Positions 28,559 through 40,044 of a DNA stretch of 64,000 bases are shown here, in pieces (position 1 is the stretch's first letter; every line of letters begins with the position of its first letter). The DNA comes from Plutella xylostella (lineage: Eukaryota > Arthropoda > Insecta > Lepidoptera > Plutellidae), in the NCBI RefSeq assembly GCF_932276165.1, contig NC_063993.1, forward strand, positions 11,418,001 through 11,482,000. Direction: 5' to 3'. A program made the translations under genes and the position numbers. The notes under the pieces are model-generated. The model saw only the letters and a list, made by a program, of their open reading frames with translations. It made no database searches and was not told where the DNA came from.

Positions 28559-31331
28559 GTTGACCAGCGCCCCCAGCCCCGTTAGCGCCCCCTGTCTCTT
28601 TACCGCCCCCTGCCCCGTTAGAGCCCCCGGTCTCGCACCGCCGGGCCCAGCGGGAACGAGCCGCCCGCCAATACGGTTCACGTACAAAATGTATGTTTCA
28701 TTTTTTGTCAGTCTCTGTAATTGTGTCTGTTGTTGACGTCTTCATGTCTGTATTAATTTTACGACGGGTTCATAATTACGTATTTAAGTTTAAGTGTCGT
28801 GTCTCATACTCTTAGAAATGTTTAGTTGTAAACGGTTTGGAACAAATGCACCAATGAACAGGGAGGATGCCGCGGTGATCACGTACTGTATTAACTAAAT
28901 AGATCTGTAATATTTTAATGTTGTTATACATGTTGGAAATATTTATAAAAGGATTTGTTTTAGTGAGCATTTAACATAATGTACGAGTTAGCTATTGGCA
29001 TAATTATTGTGACGCTTTCTTAGCATAATTAACATTATTTTACGGATATTTAGAATAACTATTTTGTTATAATTATATAATTGTCTGGTTAGCTTGTGAT
29101 GGGTAAATCGAGCTGTATACTGGGGTGTACCAATACTGAGTGGCCTATTTTGATTAATTTTACGCATAGTAAATGTATTGTATCTACTTACGTTTCCTGA
29201 GCTCAGTAGTTACGGAACACATTAAGCCTATTTGAGGTTTCGTAAAAATCTCTATTCATAATAGTTCCGTAAACCTTCAGTAACTATAGTGATGCTAATA
29301 GATTTCACAGACCAAACATTTTGACATTTACCCTATTAAGTTGCCGGTCCGACGAAACCATAAACAAAAATAGCGAAAACTTTCATTCATTTATCAATCT
29401 CTATTATCTATGTTAGCCACGGCGCGGCACTTAAAAAAGTTTACGTTGGCTTAAAGGCGCAGTTGGCCAAGCCAAAACCCACAAAAAAAATAATTAAATT
29501 TTTACGTTACCATGGCAACTTATTTTCAGCAAATATTAACTCACAACAAATGTCAAATCGTCAATAAAGCAGAACAGCTGTTGACCGGCCGCCATGTTTT
29601 TGTACAAGAGGAGGCTTACGGAAGGTGTATAGTAGGGTCCAGCCAACTTTAGCATATCAAGGTTTTACGAATCAGTTGGAGAGTTCTTTAGCGCTATTGA
29701 TCGTTTATGAATAAAGTTTTTTTGACATTTGCTTATAGCAGGCCTATAGGTCTCCCGTAACTTTTTATGAATAAGACCGTTACTCTATTGAAAGTATGGA
29801 GCTTATACTATGTGGCATTGATGTTTATCTTATGTGCATCTATAGAGTTTTTGCATAAATGTGGGCAATTGCTGGGGTTCAACGATGTCTATGATATTAG
29901 TAAAAAATTCGTGAAATCACAAATTAATATTTTATCTAAATTCACTCTAGACTGAAATATAATCAGTAAACCTATATTTTTATTATACCTAGCACCAAAT
30001 CAATTATATTTATTAAAATTGGCACAAAATTGCTATTTTCAACGATGTTTCCATTAACTTGAGAATTTCTAGTCAGTATTTATAATTTCATTCCGTTTTT
30101 TATGAAAATGTCCAGCGCTGCCATATTCGAAGAATATTGCAATATATTTTGTTTAGGTTTTGCTAGGATATTGTCTGCCTGCTGGTCGCTTGTTGCTTAG
30201 TTTATTCTTATATAACACAATGAGTACATAACTATAACTAATACTTTACATATTTAATGTCACTGGATCTTGTTCAGTGGCGCATAGCGAACACTATACT
30301 TACATAGTTATTAAATTATTGTGATATTCATATATTATAGAATGTAAATCTTGGTGAATCTAAATTTTCGTACAGAATCTTTACAAAGGTCGGCCGCTGG
30401 GATTTTTGGCCGATATTGACTAATATTTATCACATTATACCTCGAACAGTTTATTATTGTTAACTGTTAACTAAACAAGTAGACTTTCATTTAGAATGAG
30501 ACGCTGAGATGGGTCGCCAGACATATTATGTAAAGTTCCCGTATTACATACCAAATGCGCATCCATCTTTCAGGTTTTACGTACAATGAATTTTACTATC
30601 ATTTTCATTGTAGAATTGCCATAAGAAGGTTATTGTCATTTGTATAATGGAAATTTATTATAAAAATTAAATGGAAGAAAGTCACTCTTTGGTTTGGCTA
30701 GGCATCCCTACATTTAATTAAAACCTCTCTTACGCTTAGTTTAATTATGTCTGCAAAATGATGAAGTAATTACCTACAAATATCGAGATATTCCCTACTA
30801 GGAATGACGGTTGGGTGCCATCTCCAATATTTAACAATAGTTATTTGTAAATATATTTTAACATCCTTGGTCCTGATTGTAAAATTAATCCTATACATAC
30901 ATGTATACATAGACCTTTGTGGGACCAAAGTTGTATATTTTTTTGCATAATACATAATGGTTGTTAATTAAGTTTTGTACCTGCACGATTTTAATTGAAA
31001 GTACAGTATTTGTTTTATAGGTTAATACTTAATTTTACATGATCAAATTAATTTATTGTTGTGTTGTACTGTGGAGGTCCCCATTTAAGATAATTTTGGA
31101 CGGTATTATAAGTATTTTCAATTCGTTCATTGTTACTATTGTGAGAGTTAACTTTGAGTGCAATTTCTGTCAGTGTAGATTTTCTTCCACTGTGCAAGTG
31201 TTTGCTAAACATATTGTAAAATATAGCAGAGTCCTATGACGTTTGATTGACAGATGCTTATTCCTGATTCCTGGTTAATAAAGTTCATTTTTCAGCAGAT
31301 TTTCGACAGCTGTCATGGGGCTCATGCTTTA
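28559..31331 (+). other. ATP8A 3' UTR and downstream DNA
   Basis: AT-rich DNA after the stop. Candidate poly(A) hexamers lie at 29710-29715 and 31277-31282; I cannot tell which is used. No further gene seen. The ORF at 29767-29955 (62 codons) lacks recognisable features. Confidence 0.5.
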
Positions 31332-31502
31332 GGGTGCTTACATAGAGAATCGGGTTCCCTGTATCTACCCGTACCGGTTACTTGATTAGGTAGCGCTCAC
31401 TGAGAGATTTAAAACCGGGAAATGCTCTAGCGCACTCGCAGAAAGATAAACAGCAGCTTACCGGTACGGAATACAGGGAACCCAGTCTCTATGTAAGCAC
31501 CC
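31332..31502. mobile_element. MITE with TTA target duplication
   Basis: gggtgcttacatagaga with gggttccctgtat at the left are mirrored by atacagggaaccc and tctctatgtaagcaccc at the right (about 35-bp ends). TTA flanks both sides (31329-31331, 31503-31505). A further inner pair (gtaccggtta / ttaccggtac) extends the symmetry. PIF/Harbinger-like. Confidence 0.88.
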
Positions 31503-31505
31503 TTA

Positions 31506-32563
31506 CAGTGTATAGTTGCGGAGAACTAGCGTAGTCGAGTGGCGACTCATCGCTCGTCGCGGGTTTGTGGAGACATTCGTGTAACAAAAATATATATTAT
31601 TTGTTCTCGTTCTTTATCTGGGTTTTATTCCTAGTAAGTATTTTCCTACCCACATTATGGATATCCTTCGAAGCCTTCGATTAATAATGGCGCAAGTAGG
31701 TACCTACTTACAGATTAATCATATCTTAACTCATAATCACCAATCCGTGCTCTATTACAATAATATTTAGCTGGAGGATTGATAATATAAAATTTAAAAC
31801 ATTAGCTTACCTAAGTATAAAAAACGAGAATTAAAAAGGTACTTACTTACTGAAATTCTAAAGGCCTATAAAAAAGTTCTATTCAATAGGTATCAGCCGA
31901 ATCCTGTTCCGTGATCTCATCGCTGTAAGTAGGTGAGTTGGTACAAATTGAAATCAATCAAGTTTTTATGCGATTCTGTATGAATCACTGCGACAGAGAG
32001 GTCTGATTTGATGGCGCTGCTGACGTCACAACCTGTACACACGGCCAAAGCCGAGAAGGGTCACTCTAGATTAAAAAACAAATGGACGAGAGCTTCCATG
32101 CAAGTGTTACGTTTATTCCAACGAGATAGAGCATCGTGGTCAGCGCAGCAAATTCCCGTAAGTTAGAGTGAGCCCACAGAGCCGTGGCTAGCGTGACGCG
32201 TGCGAATTAATTAACTCTGATTAGTGTGAGACTGCTCCTTAATGCAGATTAAAGCCTAGCCTTAAAAATGATGCCGTTATTCTATTGCTTATTGAGAAAT
32301 AGTGGCAAATTAATTTATGAATCCTGACTCTCAGAAGGTTAATGGTTGGTACCCACTTTAGCAAATGTGAAAGTTAGTCGGATTCAGATGTTGTATCAGC
32401 AGATATAAGTTACAAATACAATATGGTAGAAGGTAATTATGTACTTACTTCACTTCTACGTAAGTATACTAGTTAAGTATTGTTCTGTGCTTCTACTCAT
32501 ACCATAATTATACAGCGTACGTAGCCGAAATGTGGGTAGATCATTGAACTAATAAAAATAAAA
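31506..32563. other. Intergenic DNA, nothing recognised
   Basis: Unique, moderately AT-rich sequence with no long ORF, tail repeats or strong inverted repeats that I could see. Confidence 0.5.
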
Positions 32564-33252
32564 AACCGACTTCAAAAATAACTAAAAAGTAAAAAATAAT
32601 TAATAATAGCAGGAACTGTTCTTTTTTATGTTGGTGCAGTGACAAAGGAATCTGAAGAAATATGGCACCAACTTCAAAAAAGAACAGTTCCTGCTATTAT
32701 TAATTATTTTTTACATTTTAGTTATTTTTGAAGTCGGTTTTTTATTTTCTTTAATTATTGTTTTATTTTATTGTTTTTAGTATATTTGCAATTATAAATC
32801 GTATAAATTGTAACTCAAAAGTAAGATGCAAATGATACCATTACGTCCTACTAGTCAATACGAATCATTCAAGCCTAAGCACGAGGTAGTTGCTATATAC
32901 CGTTGAGGAGTTCCCTTGACTGCTTTCCGTTTCCATAATCAGATCAGGTCAAGGTCACCATCATATTTTTTTAATTATAAGAACTATATGTACGTTCTAA
33001 ATTTCATTAGAATCTGTTAATAGGTACCCAAAATGGAAATTCATACCCTGTTTTTACCCCTTTACCCACCCTTGAGGATGAAACAAAATTCTGAAAAAAA
33101 ATGGGACCACCTCGGAGCTCAACCCAATACATCAAAAAAATAATTTTCAAAATCGGTCCATAAACGGCGGAGTAATAGGTGAACATACATAAAAAATATA
33201 AAAAAAAAGATCCCGACGAATTGAGAAACTCCTCCTTTTTTTGAAGTCGGTT
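32564..33252. mobile_element. Non-autonomous element with AACCGACTTC ends and internal hairpin
   Basis: The outer ends aaccgacttcaaaaa (32564) and tttttttgaagtcggtt (to 33252) are inverted. Within its left part, arms of about 80 bp (32559-32637 and 32665-32744) are near-perfect reverse complements around a 27-nt loop. The same end sequence occurs at the inner hairpin foot, so one element copy may have inserted in or folded from another. Confidence 0.7.
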
Positions 33253-34193
33253 AAAAACATTTGAAATGTAGACATACTTATGTGAAAAAGGGAAGTTATT
33301 TCTAAATAGTACCTACTTACTTACATAGATATATATCTACGTAGGTATATACCCACTACCCACATGTGCGGTAGTACGTACCTACCTTAGAAAATATAAT
33401 AAATACTTAGATACATGGATATTTGTAGACTGTTACACGATGCCGTCATTGACTGTCCACATTTCCACAATCGATAGCGAAAGTGCATAGTGCATTGTAC
33501 CTACACCTACCTATCTACACATATGTAGCTGCTACCTGGGTACTTGTGTATAACACAATGACGCCTATAAACAATAGCTTAATGTTGTCTTTATTTATAG
33601 GAAACTACCTATCTACGCTGCATCTGGAGTGACACATGCAGTACCTATATGTAAGTACCTACCCTATCTACCTACCATACAACTAAAGTAATTATAATCT
33701 TCATTTGGGGTAAGTAACTGAACATTATTACTTTATTACATACCTACCTGACAACTCTGACAAGTTAGTGTAGAAACTGAACTTACCAATTTGTGAAAAA
33801 AGACTTACGAATCCCTAACTATCCTTGTGTAATGGAATAGAAACTTTTATCATTATTATACTTAGGTATTTAACACCTGTAAAACTTACTTATGGATGCA
33901 ATAAAAGATTGAGTATTGAGTAAATAAATACTTACCTGGTATACGATAGCATATAGGGCATGGCGATGGTAAGTATACTTAGCTGTACATGTACCTTTCT
34001 AACATCGTACACACAACACCGCTCACCTCAAACGTCGATCCATCAATCCGAGTAGAATTATAGAATCACCTTTCATAGCGTGTGATATTTAGAAAAACCT
34101 TGACCTCCTTTTAACCGCAGTCGGAGAAAATAAACAACTGCATTGCCTAGAGCTATAATAAGAGCATATATTGGTCGTAGAGATAGGTGAAAA
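33253..34193. other. Low-complexity intergenic DNA
   Basis: Dense in TACC/GGTA-type tetranucleotides (gtaggtatat, ctacctacc and similar) with no coding signal. Such sequence is common between genes in moths and butterflies (general knowledge). Confidence 0.5.
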
Positions 34194-34229
34194 TTGCACA
34201 AGGCTTTAGCTGAATGTTATCAATTTGAT

Positions 34230-34833
34230 GTAAGTTGGCAGTCAGGTGTGGCGCGGTGGCGTGGGAGGCGCGCGGCTCAGTCCTCGCGTGGTGCCATGCC
34301 GCGCCGCCCGCACGCACACCGACAACACCAAAAACTCGGGAAAACTACACGCGAACAACCCAACCCTTCAACCAGGCTGTTCACGGCAGTTTCAGTGCCA
34401 CTCCGTGCCTTCAACAAACGCCTGTGCCTTAACAAAAAACCAAACTCTATGAAAATTGTAAAACGGGAATAACAAGTTTTATTTAAGTAATCTTTATTGC
34501 AATTTTCGCTATGTTGATAGTTAAAAACGCGCGTAACAAATGTTAAAACAAAAATTGCGAATTAAATTCAATTCTAATATTAGTTAAGTATTGTGTAAAT
34601 TTGTATCTAACGGAAGTAAAGAGTGAGTGAATGTTCGCCGCACGACGACAGTTAGTTTTGTTTACAAACACTGACAGCGCGGGCAGTCGCCTGCAATTTG
34701 GGACTTGTTTCGTTCGTAACAGTTAGTTTAATGCCATTGCGGACAAAAAGTTGCATTCCCGCACGTGCTGAGTGAATATGTGATGTGAGAAGTGTTAGTT
34801 TCTTGTATTGCTAGTGAGTGCAGTGTTGGTGCG
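34230..34833 (+). promoter_or_regulatory. GC-rich promoter-like block and 5' UTR of a second gene
   Basis: A CpG-rich patch (34245-34320) and a further one (34670-34700) precede an ATG in good context at 34834. The small ORFs in 34194-34472 in three frames look like by-products of GC content. The transcription start cannot be placed. Confidence 0.35.
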
Positions 34834-34927
34834 ATGGCGCGGTCTCCGCGAAGGATATCGGCGCACCGCCGCAGCCGCAGCCGCTCCAGGGAAATGACTC
34901 GAATCAAAACTCAACTCAACGGAAAAG
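34834..34927 (+). CDS. Candidate first coding exon of an unrecognised gene
   Basis: ATG at 34834 in the context GCGATGGCG opens 31 codons plus one base: MARSPRRISAHRRSRSRSRE then MTRIKTQLNGK, ending in a consensus donor AAAAG|gtgagt. The peptide is very basic with an RS-rich stretch. No downstream exon was identified, so the following DNA may be a long first intron or the gene may continue beyond the window. I do not recognise the protein. Confidence 0.4.
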
Positions 34928-36221
34928 GTGAGTTTCACAATTAACGTGTTTACCTCGCCTTGCTTTTACCAAATTAACTCGTAAGGTTTCGCTACTCGAC
35001 CTTGGAAACTTAATAACCTCTGAAAGTATCACATGTGGCTTAATCTACCTAAAAAAAATTAGAGGTACTTACCCGCACAAAAGTTCTAGCCAAGAGTAGG
35101 ACGCTCTGACCGACTATAGCTTGTAAGAAAGCCACCACTAAATTAATTAAATTACTATGTACTTACTTAAGTACCTACTAGCAATTGGTATTTATGAAAT
35201 GTATAGAATCTGTAGTTGCTTCAGTAAGTATAGGTACCTAATGTCTAGCCGTGCGTTACCAACATCTTTATCAGAATATTATACCTACAACCTACGTACG
35301 TACCAACAACCGGCTGTGCAAATAAGCGGCGAAAGGAAAGTACTTACCTACAAATTCATTACATTACTACACGAAACAAACCTTTCTTAGTATTATGTTA
35401 CGAGACCGCCCTTACAAGCTACTTTACAACCTACCAAGGAGCGCTCAGTGCCTGAGGCTAGGTCTAGGCGCCAGCCTTCTCACAAATGCAGACAAACAGG
35501 TCTGATAGGGCCATCAGAAGGAAGCGTTCCGATTACAACGTAATTAAAACCTAGGTCTGCTTTCATAGTTGAATTAGAAACTGAGATTTTAAACACTGCC
35601 TTTGAATTTCCTCTTCATATCACAGCACAGGTATGCAAGCAGGAAAGTAGCTAAGTATATTATCTATTCAACGTGCACTTGCACTTAGGACTAGAAACAG
35701 TAGGAAGATAGTAAGTTTTGAAACATTAACAATACAATAACTAGCTAGAAGTGGTTGCATAGTTGCTCCCGCGAAATAACATCTATGCAAACATTTGCAT
35801 CAGTCACGGTGACCTATAACTTATAACCGTGTCATTGGTCGATCCTCTACTCGTAAACTTTCAGTCATAAACTCTACATTGTGTGATGCGCCCTCCGCGG
35901 AGATCCCTCGCCGTCTACTTGCATGGGTTGTGAACTGGTTCGGTCGCCCTTTAATGTTCTTGGCCGACCTTGCTGGATCTAGGTCAGCCACAGTCGACTG
36001 TTGGTCTCATTTCACGGAAAGCCGCTCGTAGGTTTCAGACAATAGGTCACTATCACCGCCTATTTAAACTAGACACGCCATGACGCCATGTTTCGACCCA
36101 ATAATGGAAATTATGAATAGGCCTATGTCAAGACAAATCACGGAGTACAGCATTAAATCGTGCCTTATCTTAACGTATCTTCTCTTATCAAGATCTCATG
36201 TTATCTTATCTCCGTGGTGGA
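34928..36221 (+). other. Putative first intron of the second gene, no feature seen
   Basis: AT-rich sequence with tacctac-type motifs; no mobile element or exon that I can support. Confidence 0.4.
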
Positions 36222-37262
36222 TGCATGTGTCGCAGCCGGATCGTATAATCCGCCGTATTACATTATGGCTAGCCGCATTACAAGACAGGGCCTCTTTGTA
36301 ATGCAGCGGGTCAACGTTTAGCCGTATATTGAATATGGCTGAATGAAAATGCGCCGGATTGTATTCGACATCATACGTCATTCAATATGGATGGCCGTTA
36401 TGTAATACGGCGAGAGATTAGCCGCCGCATCAAAAGATTTTAGTTTCGTTTTTTAACACTCGTGACGCTGCTTGACATAACAACAATAATGCCTTGGATA
36501 CAGATATTTGATGATGATTAAAACCAAGAAATCGTGTTAAATATGTTAGTAAACAGTGACTTCAAGAAGAATTTTCACGTGAAATTAAATAATATCTATT
36601 CCGATCAATGCGGAACAGTGAAAAACGTACAAAAGTTATAATTATAACGCACATCAAACAGCTAAAGTGACCATTCTGCTGGTCGGCCGATTTCCACACA
36701 GTATTACTGGGTCAAAAAATATAATTGTGGCCGGCAAAGATTATTTGATCTTGAAGAGACTGCGACTAGGCAAACGTAGTGTGGGACGCCCTCCGGCTAG
36801 ATGAAATGACCACTTACGAAAGGTGGTTGGTTATGATTGGATGTGGAAAGCTATAGATCGCATCTAGTGATGTGCTTTGGGAGAGGCCTACGTCCAGAAG
36901 TGATGATGATGATGAAGAATAATAATTTTGAAGATCCTACAATCCGAGTAGTGCCCTTGCACAGTATTTTGATACTTTAACAGAAGTCCATATGATAGCA
37001 TATTTACTCTATTATAATTACAAAATGTTTGTCAAACTACCGAAACCGCAAAATTCCTTCTGCAGTAATTTCATGGACATGGTCACCCTACAATTTAGTA
37101 GTAGTACGATGCGGCTAAACGTGGGCCGCCGTAATGAAGAACGTATCGAAATGACAATCCGGCTAAACGTTGATACGCCGTATTACAAAGCAGCCCTGTT
37201 TTGTTATGCGGCCAGCCGTAATGTAATACGGCGGATTATACGATCCGGCTGCGACACATGCA
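36222..37262. mobile_element. DNA transposon-like element with about 108-bp terminal inverted repeats
   Basis: The left end (36222-36330), starting tgcatgtgtcgcagccgg, is mirrored by the right end (37155-37262), ending ccggctgcgacacatgca; the outer 43 bp are identical and the rest about 80% alike by eye. TGCA at both edges is either a palindromic tip or a 4-bp target duplication. No transposase ORF is inside. An RTE tail sits within it. Confidence 0.8.
36780..36914 (+). mobile_element. RTE LINE 3' end inside the long-TIR element
   Basis: gtgggacgccctccggctag encodes a degenerate VGRPPAR-stop, then NDHLRKVVGYDWMWKAIDRI and a stop. This is followed by gggagaggcctacgtccag and a run of ATG repeats (36900-36915). 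It is the usual C-terminus and 3' tail of lepidopteran RTE elements; it is broken by an in-frame TGA. Confidence 0.75.
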
Positions 37263-37586
37263 ACACTCGGAACGTTGAAACTTGCACGTTATGTACGACT
37301 TCGACCGACTCATACCGTTGCAGACAGAACACTATAATAAATGACATTTCTAACATAATTAATATTATCTTGTATGTATTTGTATACCTACCTGACTAAT
37401 TTAAATTTCAATGTACTTATAAAATATGTAATTAATTGATTTGTGTATTTGCATGCATTTTTGTTATTTAGCATGAGCCATTGAGCAATTCAATATGTTC
37501 GTATGCTTAATGAATAAGCAGTACATGGAATGTACCTACTGATAATTGTATTAGATCTGAATTTACCTGTGTACACGAATAAAAGA

Positions 37587-37614
37587 TTTGAGTTTGAGTT
37601 TGAGTTTGAGTTTG
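37587..37614 (+). repeat. TTTGAG hexanucleotide repeat
   Basis: About 4.5 units following gtacacgaataaaag; this combination resembles the 3' tail of a retroposon. Confidence 0.85.
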
Positions 37615-38686
37615 CAATCACCGCCATTCATGCAGTTATAAATGTACCTATGTGTGGTTACGTACCGTTAGAAACATATTCCGAGCCCTTAGCATTACCT
37701 ACATATCATTCCTACGGAGCATGCGTTTTATTTATCCATTTTCGGCCCGTGTTACACAACTGCACGCACATGCTCGCTGCTCACACGCTTGAAGGCGGCT
37801 TTCTCCGGCGATTGAGAGTTGATTGCATTACACATTACACTAGGTGCGAGCGGAGACCGGGCTCGGGTGCCGGGGTGTCGGGTTCCTATTGCGTGCAGAC
37901 ATCACATCACCAGACGTAGGTAGGTAGGTAGGTCTCCTGAGGAGAGAGAACGTATTTTCTAACAGCTCTATCTTTTCTGCCATCTATCCTAAAGGTTCCT
38001 TTGCTTTGATTATACTCGTATGAAATGAACCTAGTTGCATACCTATCAGATAAACTATCCCATACTTACTTAATAATTATATCTATAACTAGTAGGAATA
38101 TCAAAGGAAATTATTATTGATTGATACTTATCGTTAATCCATCAGCTTGTGCACAGTAAATTAATAATAGATGGCGTTGCGCAGGTAAAATAGCTTGTAA
38201 AGGTAAATGGAGTGGGCAAACAACATAAATCTGCGCCCGCCCTGCGTCTGCCCTCTGTTTGTTTAGCGCGCGGCGCCAGGGGCGGTTAAACCAAAAGATA
38301 TTAATTAGGGCTGGGACTTCTCTAGACTTATTTCGTATTCTTACTATGACAAACTCACACTTATGACACAATTGATGATGTCTTGCAGCAATCGATATGA
38401 ACGTTTTTTTGAAACTTAAACACAGTCTTGAACTTACAGAATCTTGGAGAACCCACAAATCATGCACTATAAAATTTTCTAACTAACGAATCACTTGCAT
38501 TCATTCAATAAATAATATATAGTCACAAGCATAATCTAGCCGTGCAGTATCGGTATTTACTATCAGATTAATAAATAACCAATCACAGCTCCACATTAAA
38601 CATTCAGGCCGGTAAAATCGATAGGTTGGCACCCCCTGCAGGCGGAACCAGGGCAGGGTCGGGCCGCGGGACTCGCGGGCTGCCCT

Positions 38687-38820
38687 GGGGGTCACTCTAT
38701 ATGACAAAAAAGTAAGTTTCAGCGCTGCTACGTGAGCCACGACGGTGTCTCGTTGTATGAAACGTGCCGGTTGCACGACAGCTCTCGTTCGTTTGTTTTT
38801 CGTCAGTATATAGTGACCCT
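38687..38820. mobile_element. MITE-like inverted repeat element
   Basis: gggggtcactctatatgac with a following A-run and the right-hand tttttcgtcagtatatagtgaccct are imperfect inverted copies (about 25 bp). No target duplication is clear. Confidence 0.5.
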
Positions 38821-39026
38821 CCTGAGGGCTCGCAGCTGGGCGCTCCGGTCCGGTCGCTGGTGACACACTCGTCAGGGGATCGGGTTACCGCTTCATTGTG
38901 ACAAATGCCTTGTTGTGCCAACGGAACCGTTGCTGAGTTAACTTTCTGTGCAGCACTTGGTAGAGGCATACTTATAAATAATCTCTACTCCGAGTAAACA
39001 TTTGTGCTTATGACGGGATTGTGTGA

Positions 39027-39500
39027 CTTTCAACTTATTCCGCGTACTCATCCTTAAGAAAACCTTTTCGATACCCGACTCAAACTCTTTATAACGATGC
39101 TAAATTACTTAATGTTCTTCGGTTATGCCTCTCTACTCATAAAAAACTAATAAACTCTGATTTATATGACCTCTTACTTAAAAAACGTGTCTTTAAAATT
39201 CCTACTACTTACATTAATACTTCTTTCGGTCAACGTTTCGGACAATATATAAGAGCACACGTTTATAACAATATCCTTCAATACTCTAATCTAATACACC
39301 TTTCTGCTTCTGAAGCTAAAATTAAGTTAAAAGAGTCTTTACTTAAATTAGATTATGCCTCTACTGAGGTTATTATAGAATAAGATGTGCAATTTGAAGT
39401 TAGTCCATTACAATAAATTATTATTTTCTGTTCTGTTCTATTTTTATAATGTGTTACAGTTAAAAGACTGATTAAATATATATATTTTTTTAGAACAATT
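39027..39500 (+). pseudogene. LINE 3' fragment, left part (split by the BEL element)
   Basis: The frame open from 39027 to TAA at 39381-39383 encodes a LINE ORF2 C-terminus: RYPTQTLYNDAKLLNVLRLC, then YINTSFGQRFGQYIRAHVYN and KLDYASTEVIIE. This is the usual ending of CR1/Jockey-like proteins. Its 3' UTR is cut at 39500 by the LTR element and continues at 47988. Confidence 0.7.
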
Positions 39501-39505
39501 ACATT

Positions 39506-39747
39506 TGTTCGGGTCAACCGAACACTTACCTCAGCAATTCGTATTTCTTGCGAGTCGCGCACACGCGGCCGACTCAGTGCATCGCGGAACGTATTGCCGG
39601 GCGGCAACGGGTGCATTCATAATTATCATAGTTTTAACGTAATTAAGTATCATTGTGGAACTTGAATAAACTTCAATATATCATTTATCAGTGACTTTAT
39701 CATTTATAAAATTATCATTAGTTATGTACGGACTTACAACCCGCACA
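39506..39747 (+). repeat. BEL element 5' LTR
   Basis: 242 bp, TG...CA ends. AATAAA in the middle (about 39666) can serve as poly(A) signal. A TGGTCCTTCGAGC sequence 5 nt after the LTR is the likely tRNA primer-binding site, as it starts with the TGG that pairs with tRNA CCA. Confidence 0.93.
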
Positions 39748-40044
39748 TAAAATGGTCCTTCGAGCGTGTGGACCTCGCGATCCGATCTCATCGTATGAGG
39801 TCTAAGAACAGTGTATCAATCAAACAGTTTATCAGTGAACAATAACGTTATCATTATCAGTGAACTATCAATATCAGTGATTAAGTGATCAAAATCAACC
39901 TGTGAAAGGATTACCTATCATACCTAATCTTTGGACTAAGGATTGGGTAAGCAGCAGCTGCAGCAGCAGAAGCAGAGCATCTCAAAGTAAGATCATTCCA
40001 TTACTTATCAATCATAGCAATCAATTTATCATTATCAAACAATC

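Larger units (their letters stand above)
37263..39026. other. Intergenic or intronic DNA with small repeats
   Basis: Holds a TTTGAG microsatellite (37587-37614), GTAG repeats (37916-37933) and a MITE-like element (38687-38820). No gene is supported; the open frames at 38114-38866 are antisense to nothing known and lack family motifs. Confidence 0.5.

Noticed and set aside
28458..28736. 92-codon ORF over the last exon starting MASPSHKKRVEAY
   Set aside because: It is the wrong frame of the exon; the phase-correct frame ends in VIRAYDT and a stop at 28556.
29767..29955. 62-codon ORF with a hydrophobic start in the 3' flank
   Set aside because: Length is expected by chance in AT-rich DNA and no similarity is recognised.
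36992..37399. 135-codon ORF MIAYLLYYNYKM
   Set aside because: It runs across the terminal repeat of a DNA element with no motif; its mirror ORF lies in the other arm (36196-36381).
37530..37919. 129-codon ORF
   Set aside because: It reads through a TTTGAG microsatellite and has no protein features.
38114..38969. Three overlapping minus-strand ORFs of 90-121 codons
   Set aside because: No domain, no splice context, and one spans a MITE-like inverted repeat.
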